DNA from: Candidatus Omnitrophota bacterium
GTDB lineage: Bacteria; Ratteibacteria; UBA8468; B48-G9; DTJG01
DNA length: 57,003 nt
Direction of reading: 5' to 3'
NCBI GenBank assembly: GCA_023485205.1
Contig: JAMCZX010000031.1
Location: 1-57,003, forward strand
Shown: positions 9,297 to 17,616 of the stretch, in pieces
Position numbering within the stretch: the stretch's first letter is position 1
Layout: the number at the start of each line of letters is the position of its first letter
Position numbers and translations under genes: made by a program
The notes under the pieces: generated by a model
What the model was told of the DNA's origin: nothing
Seen by the model: only the letters and a program-made list of their open reading frames with translations
The model's database searches: none

Positions 9297-10051
9297 TGTT
9301 TTTTTACTCCGGCTCCGGGGAGGTCTTTAAATATCCCTAATGGATAATATTTTTCCATTTTTTCAATTATCCATTTTAAAGAATCAGATGATGACATTTT
9401 CCAGTTAGTCGGGCAGCTGGCAAGTATTTCTACAAGACTGAAGCCTTTATTGTCTATCTGGTATTGAAATGCTTTTTTTATGGAATCTTTTGTTTTATTT
9501 ATATCTGCAATTGATGAGGTTGTTGTTCTTTCAATATATACAGTACCATCAATTGTAGAAAGAAGTTCACATACCTTTAATGGATTTCCATGCAGATTTA
9601 AGATTCTTCCGCCTGTTGTGGTTGTTGTTTTCTGCCCGGGTAAAGTCGTTGGAGCCATTTGTCCTTTTGTCATACCATAAACTGCATTATTAATAAAAAA
9701 TACAGATATGTTTTCTCCTCTTGTAGCGGCATGTATTATTTCTGCTGTTCCTATTGCAGCAAGGTCCCCATCACCCTGGTAAGTAAAAACGATTTTCCCT
9801 GGTAAAAGTCTTTTTATGGCCGTTGCAACTGCAGGTGCTCTTCCATGGGCTGCTTCTGTTACATCAAAGTTGAAATAATCATAGGAAAGAACTGCACATC
9901 CAACAGGTGCAATTCCAATAGTTGTTTTTCTTATTTCAAGTTCATCAATGACTTCAGAGATGAGTCTCTGGATAGTTCCATGTCCACATCCCGGGCAGTA
10001 AATAGAGATGTTGGATGTTAGACTTTCAGGTTTTTTATATATTGTTTTCAT
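9293..10051 (-). CDS. korB: 2-oxoacid:ferredoxin oxidoreductase, beta (TPP-binding) subunit
   Basis: The start at ATG 10051 (MKTIYKKP) forms an ATGA overlap with the korA stop. The protein is about 252 residues. The N-terminal CPGCGHG (19-25) and the thiamine diphosphate motif GDGDLAAIG followed by NNAVYGMTKGQ are the signatures of the beta subunit. The enzyme oxidatively decarboxylates 2-oxoacids (2-oxoglutarate or branched-chain type) to acyl-CoA with ferredoxin as acceptor. It is oxygen-sensitive in known examples, suggesting anaerobic growth. No gamma or delta subunit gene is adjacent. Confidence 0.9.
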   Translation of the reverse strand: MKTIYKKPESLTSNISIYCPGCGHGTIQRLISEVIDELEIRKTTIGIAPVGCAVLSYDYFNFDVTEAAHGRAPAVATAIKRLLPGKIVFTYQGDGDLAAIGTAEIIHAATRGENISVFFINNAVYGMTKGQMAPTTLPGQKTTTTTGGRILNLHGNPLKVCELLSTIDGTVYIERTTTSSIADINKTKDSIKKAFQYQIDNKGFSLVEILASCPTNWKMSSSDSLKWIIEKMEKYYPLGIFKDLPGAGVKKQ

Positions 10052-11106
10052 TTTTTCTTTATTTCCCTGTAAATTTCTTTTGGGTCCGGTATCCCCCCAC
10101 CCGGACGTCCATAAAAGAAAATCTTGCCATTCCATTTTGATGCGGAAATTTTGACATCTTCAAGCATCTGACCTAAATTCATCTCTACGACAAGTATTTT
10201 TTTTACTTTCTTTATTTGCTCTGAAAGTTCTTTATACGGGAATGGCCAGAGAGTAACCGGTCTGAAAAGGCCTATTTTTACACCTTCCATTCTTGCTTTT
10301 TCCACGGCTTCTTTTGCAATTCTTGCACATGTTCCAAAACTTACAAGAAGATAATTCATGTCATTGCAATAGTAAGTTTCAAAACGGACCTCCTTGCTTT
10401 CAATCTTTTCATATTTCCTTGCAAGTTTCCAGTTATGTGTTTCAAGAACTCCAGGGGTAAGAAAAAGAGATTTGATGGAATTTGGTTTTCTTCCATCACA
10501 GCCTGTAACTGCCCATGGCTTTTTGATAAATCTCTTTTGAGGATGTCTTAATTTGACAGATTCATAAAGCTGGGCAAGCAGTCCATCTGAGTGTATAAGC
10601 ACAGGATTTCTGTATCTGTCTGCAAGGTCAAATGCAAGGAATGTAAAATCATAAATTTCCTGGATAGTCCATGGAGAAAGAGCAATGGTTCTGTAATCCC
10701 CGTGGCCTCCTCCTCTTGTTGTCTGAAAATAATCTGACTGGCTGGGTGTAACGTCTCCCAATCCCGGGCCGCCCCTGTTAAAATTAACGATAACTGCCGG
10801 CAATTCACATCCTGCCAAATAGGAAATTCCTTCCTGCATAAGGGATATCCCGGGACTTGATGAGGATGTTAATGTTCTAAAACCAGCTGCAGCAGCGCCA
10901 AAAATCATATTTATTGAAGAGATTTCACTTTCAGCCTGGATAAATACTCTTTCCTCCTCCTCCATTCTTGTACTCATGTATTCAGGGAAGCGGTTTTGCG
11001 GGGTGATAGGATATCCTGCATAAAAAGAACATCCTGCGGAAATTGCAGCTTCTCCACATGCCTCACAGCCGGTTAACAAAAGAGATTTTTTTATAATTTT
11101 TTTCAT
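10048..11106 (-). CDS. korA: 2-oxoacid:ferredoxin oxidoreductase, alpha subunit
   Basis: The 352-residue protein contains the alpha-subunit signature GYPITPQ near residue 34, the pyrimidine-binding region with SSPGISLMQEG, and a C-terminal transketolase-like domain (LVSFGTCARIA, then GRPGGGIPDP). It is the short form without a fused gamma domain. It is first in the korA-korB-DUF1614 operon. A weak -10-like TAAAAT lies ten bases before the ATG. Substrate specificity (2-oxoglutarate versus 2-oxoisovalerate) cannot be settled by eye. Confidence 0.9.
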   Translation of the reverse strand: MKKIIKKSLLLTGCEACGEAAISAGCSFYAGYPITPQNRFPEYMSTRMEEEERVFIQAESEISSINMIFGAAAAGFRTLTSSSSPGISLMQEGISYLAGCELPAVIVNFNRGGPGLGDVTPSQSDYFQTTRGGGHGDYRTIALSPWTIQEIYDFTFLAFDLADRYRNPVLIHSDGLLAQLYESVKLRHPQKRFIKKPWAVTGCDGRKPNSIKSLFLTPGVLETHNWKLARKYEKIESKEVRFETYYCNDMNYLLVSFGTCARIAKEAVEKARMEGVKIGLFRPVTLWPFPYKELSEQIKKVKKILVVEMNLGQMLEDVKISASKWNGKIFFYGRPGGGIPDPKEIYREIKKK

Positions 11107-11175
11107 AGATGATATAATTTTACTACTTTTTTAAAAAAAGAAAAAATTATATAATAATGCAAAAATGGGATAATT

Positions 11176-12024
11176 ATGGAATTTCAAAAAATAGTCAGAA
11201 AACTTGAGGATTACTGGATTAAAAAAGGATGTTTTTGGTGGCACCCGTATAACACAGAGGTTGGCGCCGGGACGTTGAACCCTGCCACGTTTTTTGGCAT
11301 TCTCGGCAAGAAGAACTGGAACGTTGTTTATCTTGAGCCATCACAAAGACCACAGGATGCCCGCTACGGTGATAATCCTGTCAGACTTTACCAGCATCAT
11401 CAGCTCCAGGTTATATTAAAGCCGCCATCAGATAATATACAAAACATTTATCTTGAAAGTTTTAAGAGTATCGGTATTGACATACGCAAGCATGACTTAA
11501 GATTTATTGAGGATAACTGGGAGGCACCAACTCTCGGGGCATGGGGAGTCGGTTGGGAGGTCTGGCTGGATGGGCTTGAGATTACCCAGTTTACGTATAT
11601 GCAGCAGGCAGGCGGGGTTGACCTTAATCCTGTTGCAGTGGAAATAACCTACGGGCTTGACAGGATTACGTCTTTTCTCCAGAATAAATCCTCAGTATTT
11701 GACATTGACTGGGGTTCAGGTATGAGTTTTGAAACTCTGCAAAAGGAACGGGAAAGACAATATTCAATATTTGGATTTGAAAAAGCAAACGTGGCCATTC
11801 TTGAGATTTGTCTGGAAAAATTTGAAAATGAAGCAGATGCCCTGCTTAAAGAGAATCTTTTCTATCCCGCGTATGATTACGTTCTCAAGCTTTCACATAT
11901 TTTCAATCTTCTTGAGGCGAGAGGATTTATCACAGTAACGGAAAGAACAAGAATAATCGGAAAAATAAGAAGTCTTGCCAATAAATGTGCCAGGCTGTAT
12001 TTGAAATCTCAGGGTGAGGTATAA
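11176..12024 (+). CDS. glyQ: Glycyl-tRNA synthetase alpha subunit
   Basis: The 282-residue protein matches GlyQ along its whole length, with GAGTLNPATF, EPSQRPQDARYG, YQHHQLQVILKPP and EDNWEAPTLGAWGVGWEVWLDG. GlyQ holds the class II catalytic site of the alpha2beta2 enzyme. The beta subunit gene glyS, normally next door, is absent from the window. The 3' end overlaps the convergent TraK-like gene by 16 bp. A TATAAT box lies at 11150-11155. Confidence 0.95.
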   Translation: MEFQKIVRKLEDYWIKKGCFWWHPYNTEVGAGTLNPATFFGILGKKNWNVVYLEPSQRPQDARYGDNPVRLYQHHQLQVILKPPSDNIQNIYLESFKSIGIDIRKHDLRFIEDNWEAPTLGAWGVGWEVWLDGLEITQFTYMQQAGGVDLNPVAVEITYGLDRITSFLQNKSSVFDIDWGSGMSFETLQKERERQYSIFGFEKANVAILEICLEKFENEADALLKENLFYPAYDYVLKLSHIFNLLEARGFITVTERTRIIGKIRSLANKCARLYLKSQGEV

Positions 12025-12764
12025 TTCAGAAGAAAATATCCTTTTGTTTTTTTCCCGGGTTTTAACACTTCATTATCCACAGAAACCGCTACAAGCCCGG
12101 GCAGGGAAATCTGTTCTACAGGGATGACAACCAAATACCTGGTTATGTTTTCTATCCTTACGATGTAACCTCTAAAATGCTCCGGCCACGTCAATTGTTT
12201 TTTTATTGTTATAATTATTCCATTTCCATGAAAAACTTTTTTATTTACCTTTACAATATCAGGACAATCCCTGAGAAATAATTTTTTCAGATAGACGGTA
12301 ATTGAAGAGGAAGTTATAAAAGCCGTTGGTATATTCTTGTATTTTTCTCCGCCTGCCACTTTTATTTTTACGTCTGCATTATCGGATTGTATGATTGAAA
12401 GTGGATATGAAATTTTACCGGCAATTACAAAAATAATTCCCTGATAAGGGTCTAAACAGTGTATAAAAAGTCTATTATCAACTGTTTCCAGACTGACATC
12501 GTTTTGTGCATTACTGATAATTTTTTCAATACGTGATGGAAAATCAACTTCTGTTGTTACTCCAGGGTTTGTAAAAATATTGAGCTGTTTTTTTCCTGTC
12601 CGGTTTATGGGGCCTTCAGGATTTAGTGAAACCTGCGGCTGGGACTGAACCTGTTGTTGAATTATCGGTGGTAATATCTGTGAATCAGGAGAACTGACGT
12701 TAGCAGAAAGAACCTGTAAAGAAAAGGACAGGGTTAAAAACATGATTATTTTTTCTTTTGTCAT
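12009..12764 (-). CDS. TraK-like protein (F-type T4SS, VirB9-like outer component)
   Basis: This 251-residue secreted protein has a signal peptide ending near residue 20 (LQVLSA). A low-complexity Pro/Gln segment is followed by two beta-rich domains of the TraK type (VDFPSRIEKIISNAQNDVSLETV region, about 94-116). TraK in F-like systems forms the outer-membrane core ring with TraV and TraB. It is the last gene of the cluster. Its start overlaps the TraE-like stop in an ATGA (12761-12764), preserving the F order A-L-E-K. The assignment is by sequence pattern plus gene order. Confidence 0.65.
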   Translation of the reverse strand: MTKEKIIMFLTLSFSLQVLSANVSSPDSQILPPIIQQQVQSQPQVSLNPEGPINRTGKKQLNIFTNPGVTTEVDFPSRIEKIISNAQNDVSLETVDNRLFIHCLDPYQGIIFVIAGKISYPLSIIQSDNADVKIKVAGGEKYKNIPTAFITSSSITVYLKKLFLRDCPDIVKVNKKVFHGNGIIITIKKQLTWPEHFRGYIVRIENITRYLVVIPVEQISLPGLVAVSVDNEVLKPGKKTKGYFLLNYTSP

Positions 12765-13363
12765 GGATTTGTACTTCCCGTTTCAGTTATAAATCCCCCT
12801 GATATATTATCTATCATTAATCCAAATGGATTACCTTCTGTAGGAGTGGTTTTTATAATTTTTAACGTATATTGATACAGGCCATTTTTAAGTTCCTGTC
12901 CCTCCATATACAAAGAGTGCTGACCCCGGATTTTGACTTTCCATCTGTTATTGTTTTTTTTTATTTGGATGCTTTCCAGTGCAAAGAGAGATGATACTGA
13001 ATTGTTTTTTATCGTTTCTTGTTCTTTTGACAAAGAGGCTTGCATGAGTGCAAGACATCCCGGGGAAACCATATCAGAGATTTCTGTATATGTTTGAGCT
13101 ATTGTTGAAGGTGTGTAGTTAGCAAGGTTTGCAATAAAACCCTCAGCAAATGCTTTTACCATTTCATCATTTGTTTTAACGGGAAATGCAAATCCTTTTG
13201 CCCCGTTAATATAGTATATCGGCTTTGGTTTTACCAGATAAAAAGTAAAAGAAAACGTTTCCACGGCTAATAGTGTTCCAAGAAAAATGACAAGAGATTG
13301 AAGGCTTTTTGCCCTTATCTCTGATTCAGCCCAGATTTCCCATAATTTTCGTCTTTTTTCCAT
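12761..13363 (-). CDS. TraE-like protein (VirB8-like inner membrane T4SS component)
   Basis: The 200-residue protein has a short cytoplasmic N-terminus, one membrane helix (about 22-42) and a periplasmic domain with TraE-like features (FAEGFIANLANYTPSTI; WKVKIRGQHSLYMEGQEL). F-type TraE corresponds to VirB8, which links the inner-membrane platform to the channel. It overlaps the TraL-like gene by 49 bp and the TraK-like gene by 4 bp. The order traL-traE-traK supports the call. Confidence 0.72.
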   Translation of the reverse strand: MEKRRKLWEIWAESEIRAKSLQSLVIFLGTLLAVETFSFTFYLVKPKPIYYINGAKGFAFPVKTNDEMVKAFAEGFIANLANYTPSTIAQTYTEISDMVSPGCLALMQASLSKEQETIKNNSVSSLFALESIQIKKNNNRWKVKIRGQHSLYMEGQELKNGLYQYTLKIIKTTPTEGNPFGLMIDNISGGFITETGSTNP

Positions 13364-13635
13364 ATAGTATATGCCTTTACTTTTTTGGGTGAAGGTAAGA
13401 GTCCTTTTAATGACATCCCTGTATGATAATAGAGCCAGTGTTTGAAAAATCCAGGAGGTTTTCCCTTTCTGCTTTTTTTAAGGATTATTCCTGTTACAAT
13501 GCCGCCGGATAAAGCAAAAATTATATTGAATATAGATGACAGTGCACCTATAAAAATAAGAATTATTGCCAATTCCTCAATTTCAAAGCCAAATAATGTA
13601 ATAGGTTTACCCAGGGAACGAAAACAGGGCTTCAT
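13315..13635 (-). CDS. TraL-like protein (VirB3-like T4SS component)
   Basis: A start at ATG 13635, in a TGATG overlap with the preceding pilin-like gene, gives 106 residues. A GTG one codon earlier is also possible. A short N-terminus (LGKPITLFGFEIEELAII) leads into a hydrophobic hairpin (about 20-52) and a basic tail with HWLYYHTG. TraL proteins have this size and a short motif before the paired membrane segments. The fixed neighbours (VirB2-like before, TraE-like after) strengthen the call. Confidence 0.68.
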   Translation of the reverse strand: MKPCFRSLGKPITLFGFEIEELAIILIFIGALSSIFNIIFALSGGIVTGIILKKSRKGKPPGFFKHWLYYHTGMSLKGLLPSPKKVKAYTIWKKDENYGKSGLNQR

Positions 13636-14036
13636 CACCAGTTGGAACTATTACCCGTTGTATTAAATATTGCCTGTGCAATATTATTGGCAAATCCGAG
13701 AAGTATACCTGCAATTACACAAGAAATTGCAGCACCCCACTTCCCTGATAGCATAAAAAATGCGGCAGCAATAAAAGCTCCTATACAGAGAGTTTTGGCA
13801 ACAGGCCCGACAAGAATACTGCGTATTGTATCCGTAAAATTTGTTACTGCGCCGTTTACGTTTGTCGAGGCATAAGCTATGCCCGTTAAAAACTGAAATG
13901 CCAATACTATTGCCACAGCAATACATATACCTGCAAAAATATTTCTTAGTTTACGCTGATTTTCAGGATTCATAATCCATGCAGTAATACCTGTTAATAT
14001 TTTTACCCGCCTTTCCTCCAATTTTCTCTTATTCAT
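13635..14036 (-). CDS. VirB2/TrbC/TraA-like conjugative pilin
   Basis: The 133-residue protein has a long basic N-terminal part, then a hydrophobic segment ending in AYA (residue 56), a plausible signal peptidase site. The mature chain of about 77 residues has two hydrophobic helices separated by a short polar turn with SGKWG. That is the structure of VirB2-family pilins, which are the pilus subunits of type IV secretion systems. The leader is long, as in F-type TraA. It precedes the TraL-like gene, as traA does in F. Confidence 0.68.
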   Translation of the reverse strand: MNKRKLEERRVKILTGITAWIMNPENQRKLRNIFAGICIAVAIVLAFQFLTGIAYASTNVNGAVTNFTDTIRSILVGPVAKTLCIGAFIAAAFFMLSGKWGAAISCVIAGILLGFANNIAQAIFNTTGNSSNW

Positions 14037-14572
14037 TTTTCCATCTCCTTGTTATGGTTTGTATAAATTTTATAGGATAAAGATTCATTTAACGCTTTTG
14101 TAATTTCCTGTTTTACTATTTCCCTGCACTGTTTTAATATCCTGTATGTTTTTTGTTGTGCGGATTTATTTTTAACCTGTTCTATAATGACAGGTATAAT
14201 GCCTGTGTTTGGATTTGCAAGATGTGAGAATGCCTCTTTTGACAAGTCAATTTTTCTGTCTGGCAGAAATGAGGCAGGGCCCCTGTCATTAACCTCTACG
14301 ATTACGGTTTTTTTGTTGGCAATATTTATAACCTTTAGCTTTGTTCCAAATGGATAGTGCCGGGTTGCGCATGTTAAACTATGGGGATTGAAAACGTTTC
14401 CATCTGCAGTAAAAACATTAAGTCCTTCATCAGGATTTCCACTTCCATACCATGAGGCAAGACCAAACTTTATTTTTCCCGCAAAACATAATGTTACAAG
14501 GAATAAAAAAACCGATAAAACTTTTATTTTTGATAAATTAGTATTCATAACAATTTTTCCAGTGAGAATCAT
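14033..14572 (-). CDS. RlpA-like double-psi beta-barrel protein (cell wall-active)
   Basis: This 179-residue protein has a hydrophobic export signal (about 17-32) followed by the RlpA/DPBB signature: GLASWYG (37-43), NDRGP (95-99) and KIDLS (107-111). RlpA-type enzymes cleave naked glycan strands of peptidoglycan. Inside this cluster it probably opens the wall for the secretion channel, the role VirB1 or TraT-like transglycosylases have elsewhere. An alternative start at ATG 14548 would give a more usual signal peptide. The longer start overlaps the preceding stop in TGATG. It ends in a Lys-rich tail. Confidence 0.75.
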   Translation of the reverse strand: MILTGKIVMNTNLSKIKVLSVFLFLVTLCFAGKIKFGLASWYGSGNPDEGLNVFTADGNVFNPHSLTCATRHYPFGTKLKVINIANKKTVIVEVNDRGPASFLPDRKIDLSKEAFSHLANPNTGIIPVIIEQVKNKSAQQKTYRILKQCREIVKQEITKALNESLSYKIYTNHNKEMEK

Positions 14573-15930
14573 CAGACCCTTATCGCAGGGTGAACCATCC
14601 TTCCTCCAATGGACATGTTGTTAAATGCAGCTACGACTGTTCCTCTTCCTTTTGAGAGTAATTCCCACTCAATTACCGGCATTACAAAAATTAATACCAG
14701 GGTAATAAGAGGGAGCGTGACAAAACTCATATTATTGATAAAAGGCATTCCACTGAAACCCGGGGTATATACCGGAGAGAGATGCCGGAAAAAAGACCAC
14801 TGGATATTTTGAAAAACATTAAGAATAGCCCAGCCAATAGACCATGATTTCACCCAGAAAAGTGTAAGAAAATACCATGAAAGCCAGTTAAAAGATGAAG
14901 GGAATAAAGAAATCAAAAAAATGATTGGAAAGAATGCTATTACTATAAAACATACTGCACCCTGAAAAGCAGGTAAAGCAGGAACTATTGTTCCTGCCAA
15001 AACCTGAAGAATTAATTTTGAAATAAACTGAATTATTCTTCCAAGTGGATTTGTAATGCCTGTTGAAAGTTCACCTCTTCCAAGTCCTTTTGTAAGTTGT
15101 CCTGTAATCCCCTGGGTATCATCCTGTATTTCATTGTTTATAACCCATTTGATATATACATTATCAAAATTTTTACTATTATTATACATATTTTCCCATT
15201 CTAAACGAAGTTTTCCCCACCAGTTGAATTTTCCATATTTTTTTTGTGCATCTGTAATTATCCCTTTTTTTATCGTTTCCCATTGTTGCAGCTCTTTTGG
15301 TGTATAGTAGGCATCCCATGTTCCGGGATACCATTTATTCTGCGAATGTATTGGTTGGGGATTACCGGAATTTTTCCACTGGGTAAAGGCTCTGGAAAAA
15401 GGTCCTTTTAGAAAATCTATAAATTCGTCTCTTGTTTTAATGTTGCTGATATGTGCTGTGAGTATCATGTTATCAGTATAAATAGCAGAAAAGGGACTTC
15501 CCCCTATGTATTTATCCGACTGTGTCAGATTACCTGCATTTTCAATTCCTTTAATTGTCCATGTGGTAATCCCGTCTATCATTTCTCCTATTAAGCCTAA
15601 TCCGGCCGATGCAGGACGGCCTTCCACATATCCAAGTGAATTTGTTAGTGCCTGTGAATTTGCGAGAAGAGGTGCACCTGCCTGTCCCGCAGCAGAAGAA
15701 GAAGATATTATCCTGGTAGGGATAAAAAATGCGGAGATAAGTCCCACGGTAATAAGGTATATAATCACAGGTTTTAAGGTGTGCTCCAATAATCCCTTGT
15801 AAATTATCCAGATGGACGCGGATGCAACAACACCGGCATATACGGGTATAAGTTTTCTCATTAACTGGCCCGCAACTATATACCCGCCATATGAATATGC
15901 TGAATCAAGAGGGGTTATTCCTGTTATCAT
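14572..15930 (-). CDS. TraG N-terminal-domain-like protein (VirB6-like channel component)
   Basis: The 452-residue protein has membrane segments near the N-terminus (about 31-75) and a long polar middle rich in Trp and Asn. A block of hydrophobic helices (about 315-420) includes SSFNWLSWYFLTLFWVKSWSIGW. This resembles TraG_N of F-type systems, the polytopic mating-pair and channel protein corresponding to VirB6. The periplasmic C-terminal TraG region involved in entry exclusion is absent. It is coupled to the genes on both sides by overlapping stops and starts. Confidence 0.65.
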   Translation of the reverse strand: MITGITPLDSAYSYGGYIVAGQLMRKLIPVYAGVVASASIWIIYKGLLEHTLKPVIIYLITVGLISAFFIPTRIISSSSAAGQAGAPLLANSQALTNSLGYVEGRPASAGLGLIGEMIDGITTWTIKGIENAGNLTQSDKYIGGSPFSAIYTDNMILTAHISNIKTRDEFIDFLKGPFSRAFTQWKNSGNPQPIHSQNKWYPGTWDAYYTPKELQQWETIKKGIITDAQKKYGKFNWWGKLRLEWENMYNNSKNFDNVYIKWVINNEIQDDTQGITGQLTKGLGRGELSTGITNPLGRIIQFISKLILQVLAGTIVPALPAFQGAVCFIVIAFFPIIFLISLFPSSFNWLSWYFLTLFWVKSWSIGWAILNVFQNIQWSFFRHLSPVYTPGFSGMPFINNMSFVTLPLITLVLIFVMPVIEWELLSKGRGTVVAAFNNMSIGGRMVHPAIRV

Positions 15931-16388
15931 TTTACTCCGTAAAAATCTATTGTTATTTTTATATTATTTTTTCCTGCGTACATCTCTTTTAAAACAACAG
16001 GAAAAGCAAAAAACAAGGTTTTTATAATAGAATCTGATTGTTCAATCCTGCCTGAAAGGGAAATAACATATTGTTTTTTTATTATTTTATTTTTTTCCTG
16101 CTGTGTTCCCTGCTGTTTTTTTTGTGCCTGTTGCCTGATTGAAAGTTTTATTCCCTCTAAAGACGTTTTGATATATAAAAATTTTGCCATCTTTTCAATA
16201 TTGGATGTGAAAGACGGGAGAGTATGTAATTGAGAAGGCAGGGTACAATTATTTTTTTCCTGTTTTAACATGGATATTTGATTTTGCATGCTGAGCTTTT
16301 TTTGCTTCAGGGAATAATCCCGGTAAAAAAGAAATAACATTCCTGTCCACAGAATAATAATTAGTCCCTTCATTATATTTGTTCTCAT
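15927..16388 (-). CDS. Bitopic membrane protein of the T4SS/pilus cluster, PilO-like shape
   Basis: The start is taken at ATG 16388 (MRTNIMKG), because the longer frame would need a TTG. About 153 residues: one membrane helix near the N-terminus, a coiled-coil-prone Lys/Gln stretch, and a small alpha/beta domain ending in KITIDFYG. The topology resembles PilO/GspM-type pilus alignment proteins, but no decisive motif is seen. It lies between the TraH-like and TraG-like genes, a position with no counterpart in F. Confidence 0.5.
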   Translation of the reverse strand: MRTNIMKGLIIILWTGMLFLFYRDYSLKQKKLSMQNQISMLKQEKNNCTLPSQLHTLPSFTSNIEKMAKFLYIKTSLEGIKLSIRQQAQKKQQGTQQEKNKIIKKQYVISLSGRIEQSDSIIKTLFFAFPVVLKEMYAGKNNIKITIDFYGVK

Positions 16389-16395
16389 AATTCTT

Positions 16396-17616
16396 CTATT
16401 GACTGATTCCTCCAAAACCGAAAGGGTTATAAAAAGTTTTTTGTTCCATAGTATCCTGTACCTGGTTGTTTATTTCTTCAAGATTTTTTGCTTTTTCTTC
16501 TTTTTCCTTTGCTATAATTCCGTTCGCCACCTGTGTTGCCACTTTATCCTGAACATTGTTTTCATTTATTAAAGTAGACTTAACACTGGATAGATAGTTT
16601 TGTTTTTGAGATATGATTCCTTTTTCTGCATTTGTTAACGTAGGGTCTCCGTCCATTTTTTCAAGGTTTGTGTTTATATCATCTATCTCATTTGTCGTTT
16701 TGATTAAGGCAAGTCCAGAAGCCAATTTCCCGATTGCAATGTCTCTTGTAGGTTCTGGCAAAGTTCCTATACTTTTGATTAGTTCAGGGGTGACAGGAAA
16801 GGTAGGAAGTGAAACACTTGTTAAATCAGGGACCTGATTAGAGGCCAAATACTGGTCTACATCTATTTGTAATTTTTGGTAATAGTTTGTTAATTCCTTA
16901 TCATATACCTGATTAGGACTTGATGCCGGGGCAATATAACCGACACTTCCATTTTGACGGACTTCCACATCTCCAATAAGTTTTTTTGAAAGGTTTTGTG
17001 TGCTGTTTTTTGCCCCTGTCCATTGGTAGCCGTCTTTGAATAAGTACAAATCTGTTGTTGGCTGTCCTGTATAGTTTGTCAGTTGTAGATTTTTGTTTTG
17101 TACTATAGTATCAATATTTCCAAGATTACCGGATTGCTGTAATTGATTGTATTCGCTTTGCCCTCTCATCTGCTGGGCAAGGTTCATTCCCATTTTTTGT
17201 AAATTCTGACAGCTTTTATATTGTAAAAGTTGAATGCTTTGTGCCCTGTTTTCAAGGTTTTTAAGTGTATCTGCAAGTGTAGGGCTTGCCATTTCAAGAA
17301 GAACCATTGGTGATGCGGCAAGAGCATTTTCTCCTATGGATTCCGCATAGTTTGTCAGAGCCTGTGCATTCAAAAGATTTGAAAAATCAGCAGATAGATT
17401 CAGTCCACTGCAACCCAGCCCTACATTATAAGAATACCCGATAGAGGGTGTCTGATAATAAGGCGGGTTAAAGGTTGTTCCTGCCTGATAAGTAAATCCG
17501 CTGTTGTCATTATTAAGTGTTGACTGCGAGATTATCCCTTGATTTTGCCATATATCAGCAAAAGAAAATGAAGAAAAAATAAAGACAAGTGAAAGGACGA
17601 GCATAAGATTTTTCAT
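16396..17616 (-). CDS. TraH-like protein (F-type T4SS pilus assembly)
   Basis: The 406-residue protein is exported (signal peptide ending FSFA at residue 20). It contains the TraH-type sequence GCSGLNL at 68-74, then a helical region with NALAASPMVLLEMASP, and a conserved SC pair at 135-136. The C-terminal half is helical and coiled-coil-like. TraH is a periplasmic protein required for pilus assembly in F-like systems. It follows the TraF-like gene and precedes the TraG-like gene, giving the F order F-H-G. It is slightly shorter than plasmid TraH. Confidence 0.7.
   Translation of the reverse strand: MKNLMLVLSLVFIFSSFSFADIWQNQGIISQSTLNNDNSGFTYQAGTTFNPPYYQTPSIGYSYNVGLGCSGLNLSADFSNLLNAQALTNYAESIGENALAASPMVLLEMASPTLADTLKNLENRAQSIQLLQYKSCQNLQKMGMNLAQQMRGQSEYNQLQQSGNLGNIDTIVQNKNLQLTNYTGQPTTDLYLFKDGYQWTGAKNSTQNLSKKLIGDVEVRQNGSVGYIAPASSPNQVYDKELTNYYQKLQIDVDQYLASNQVPDLTSVSLPTFPVTPELIKSIGTLPEPTRDIAIGKLASGLALIKTTNEIDDINTNLEKMDGDPTLTNAEKGIISQKQNYLSSVKSTLINENNVQDKVATQVANGIIAKEKEEKAKNLEEINNQVQDTMEQKTFYNPFGFGGISQ

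Noticed and set aside
15927..16388. Firm PilO assignment
   Set aside because: Only the one-helix topology and coiled coil fit. No PilO sequence motif is clear.
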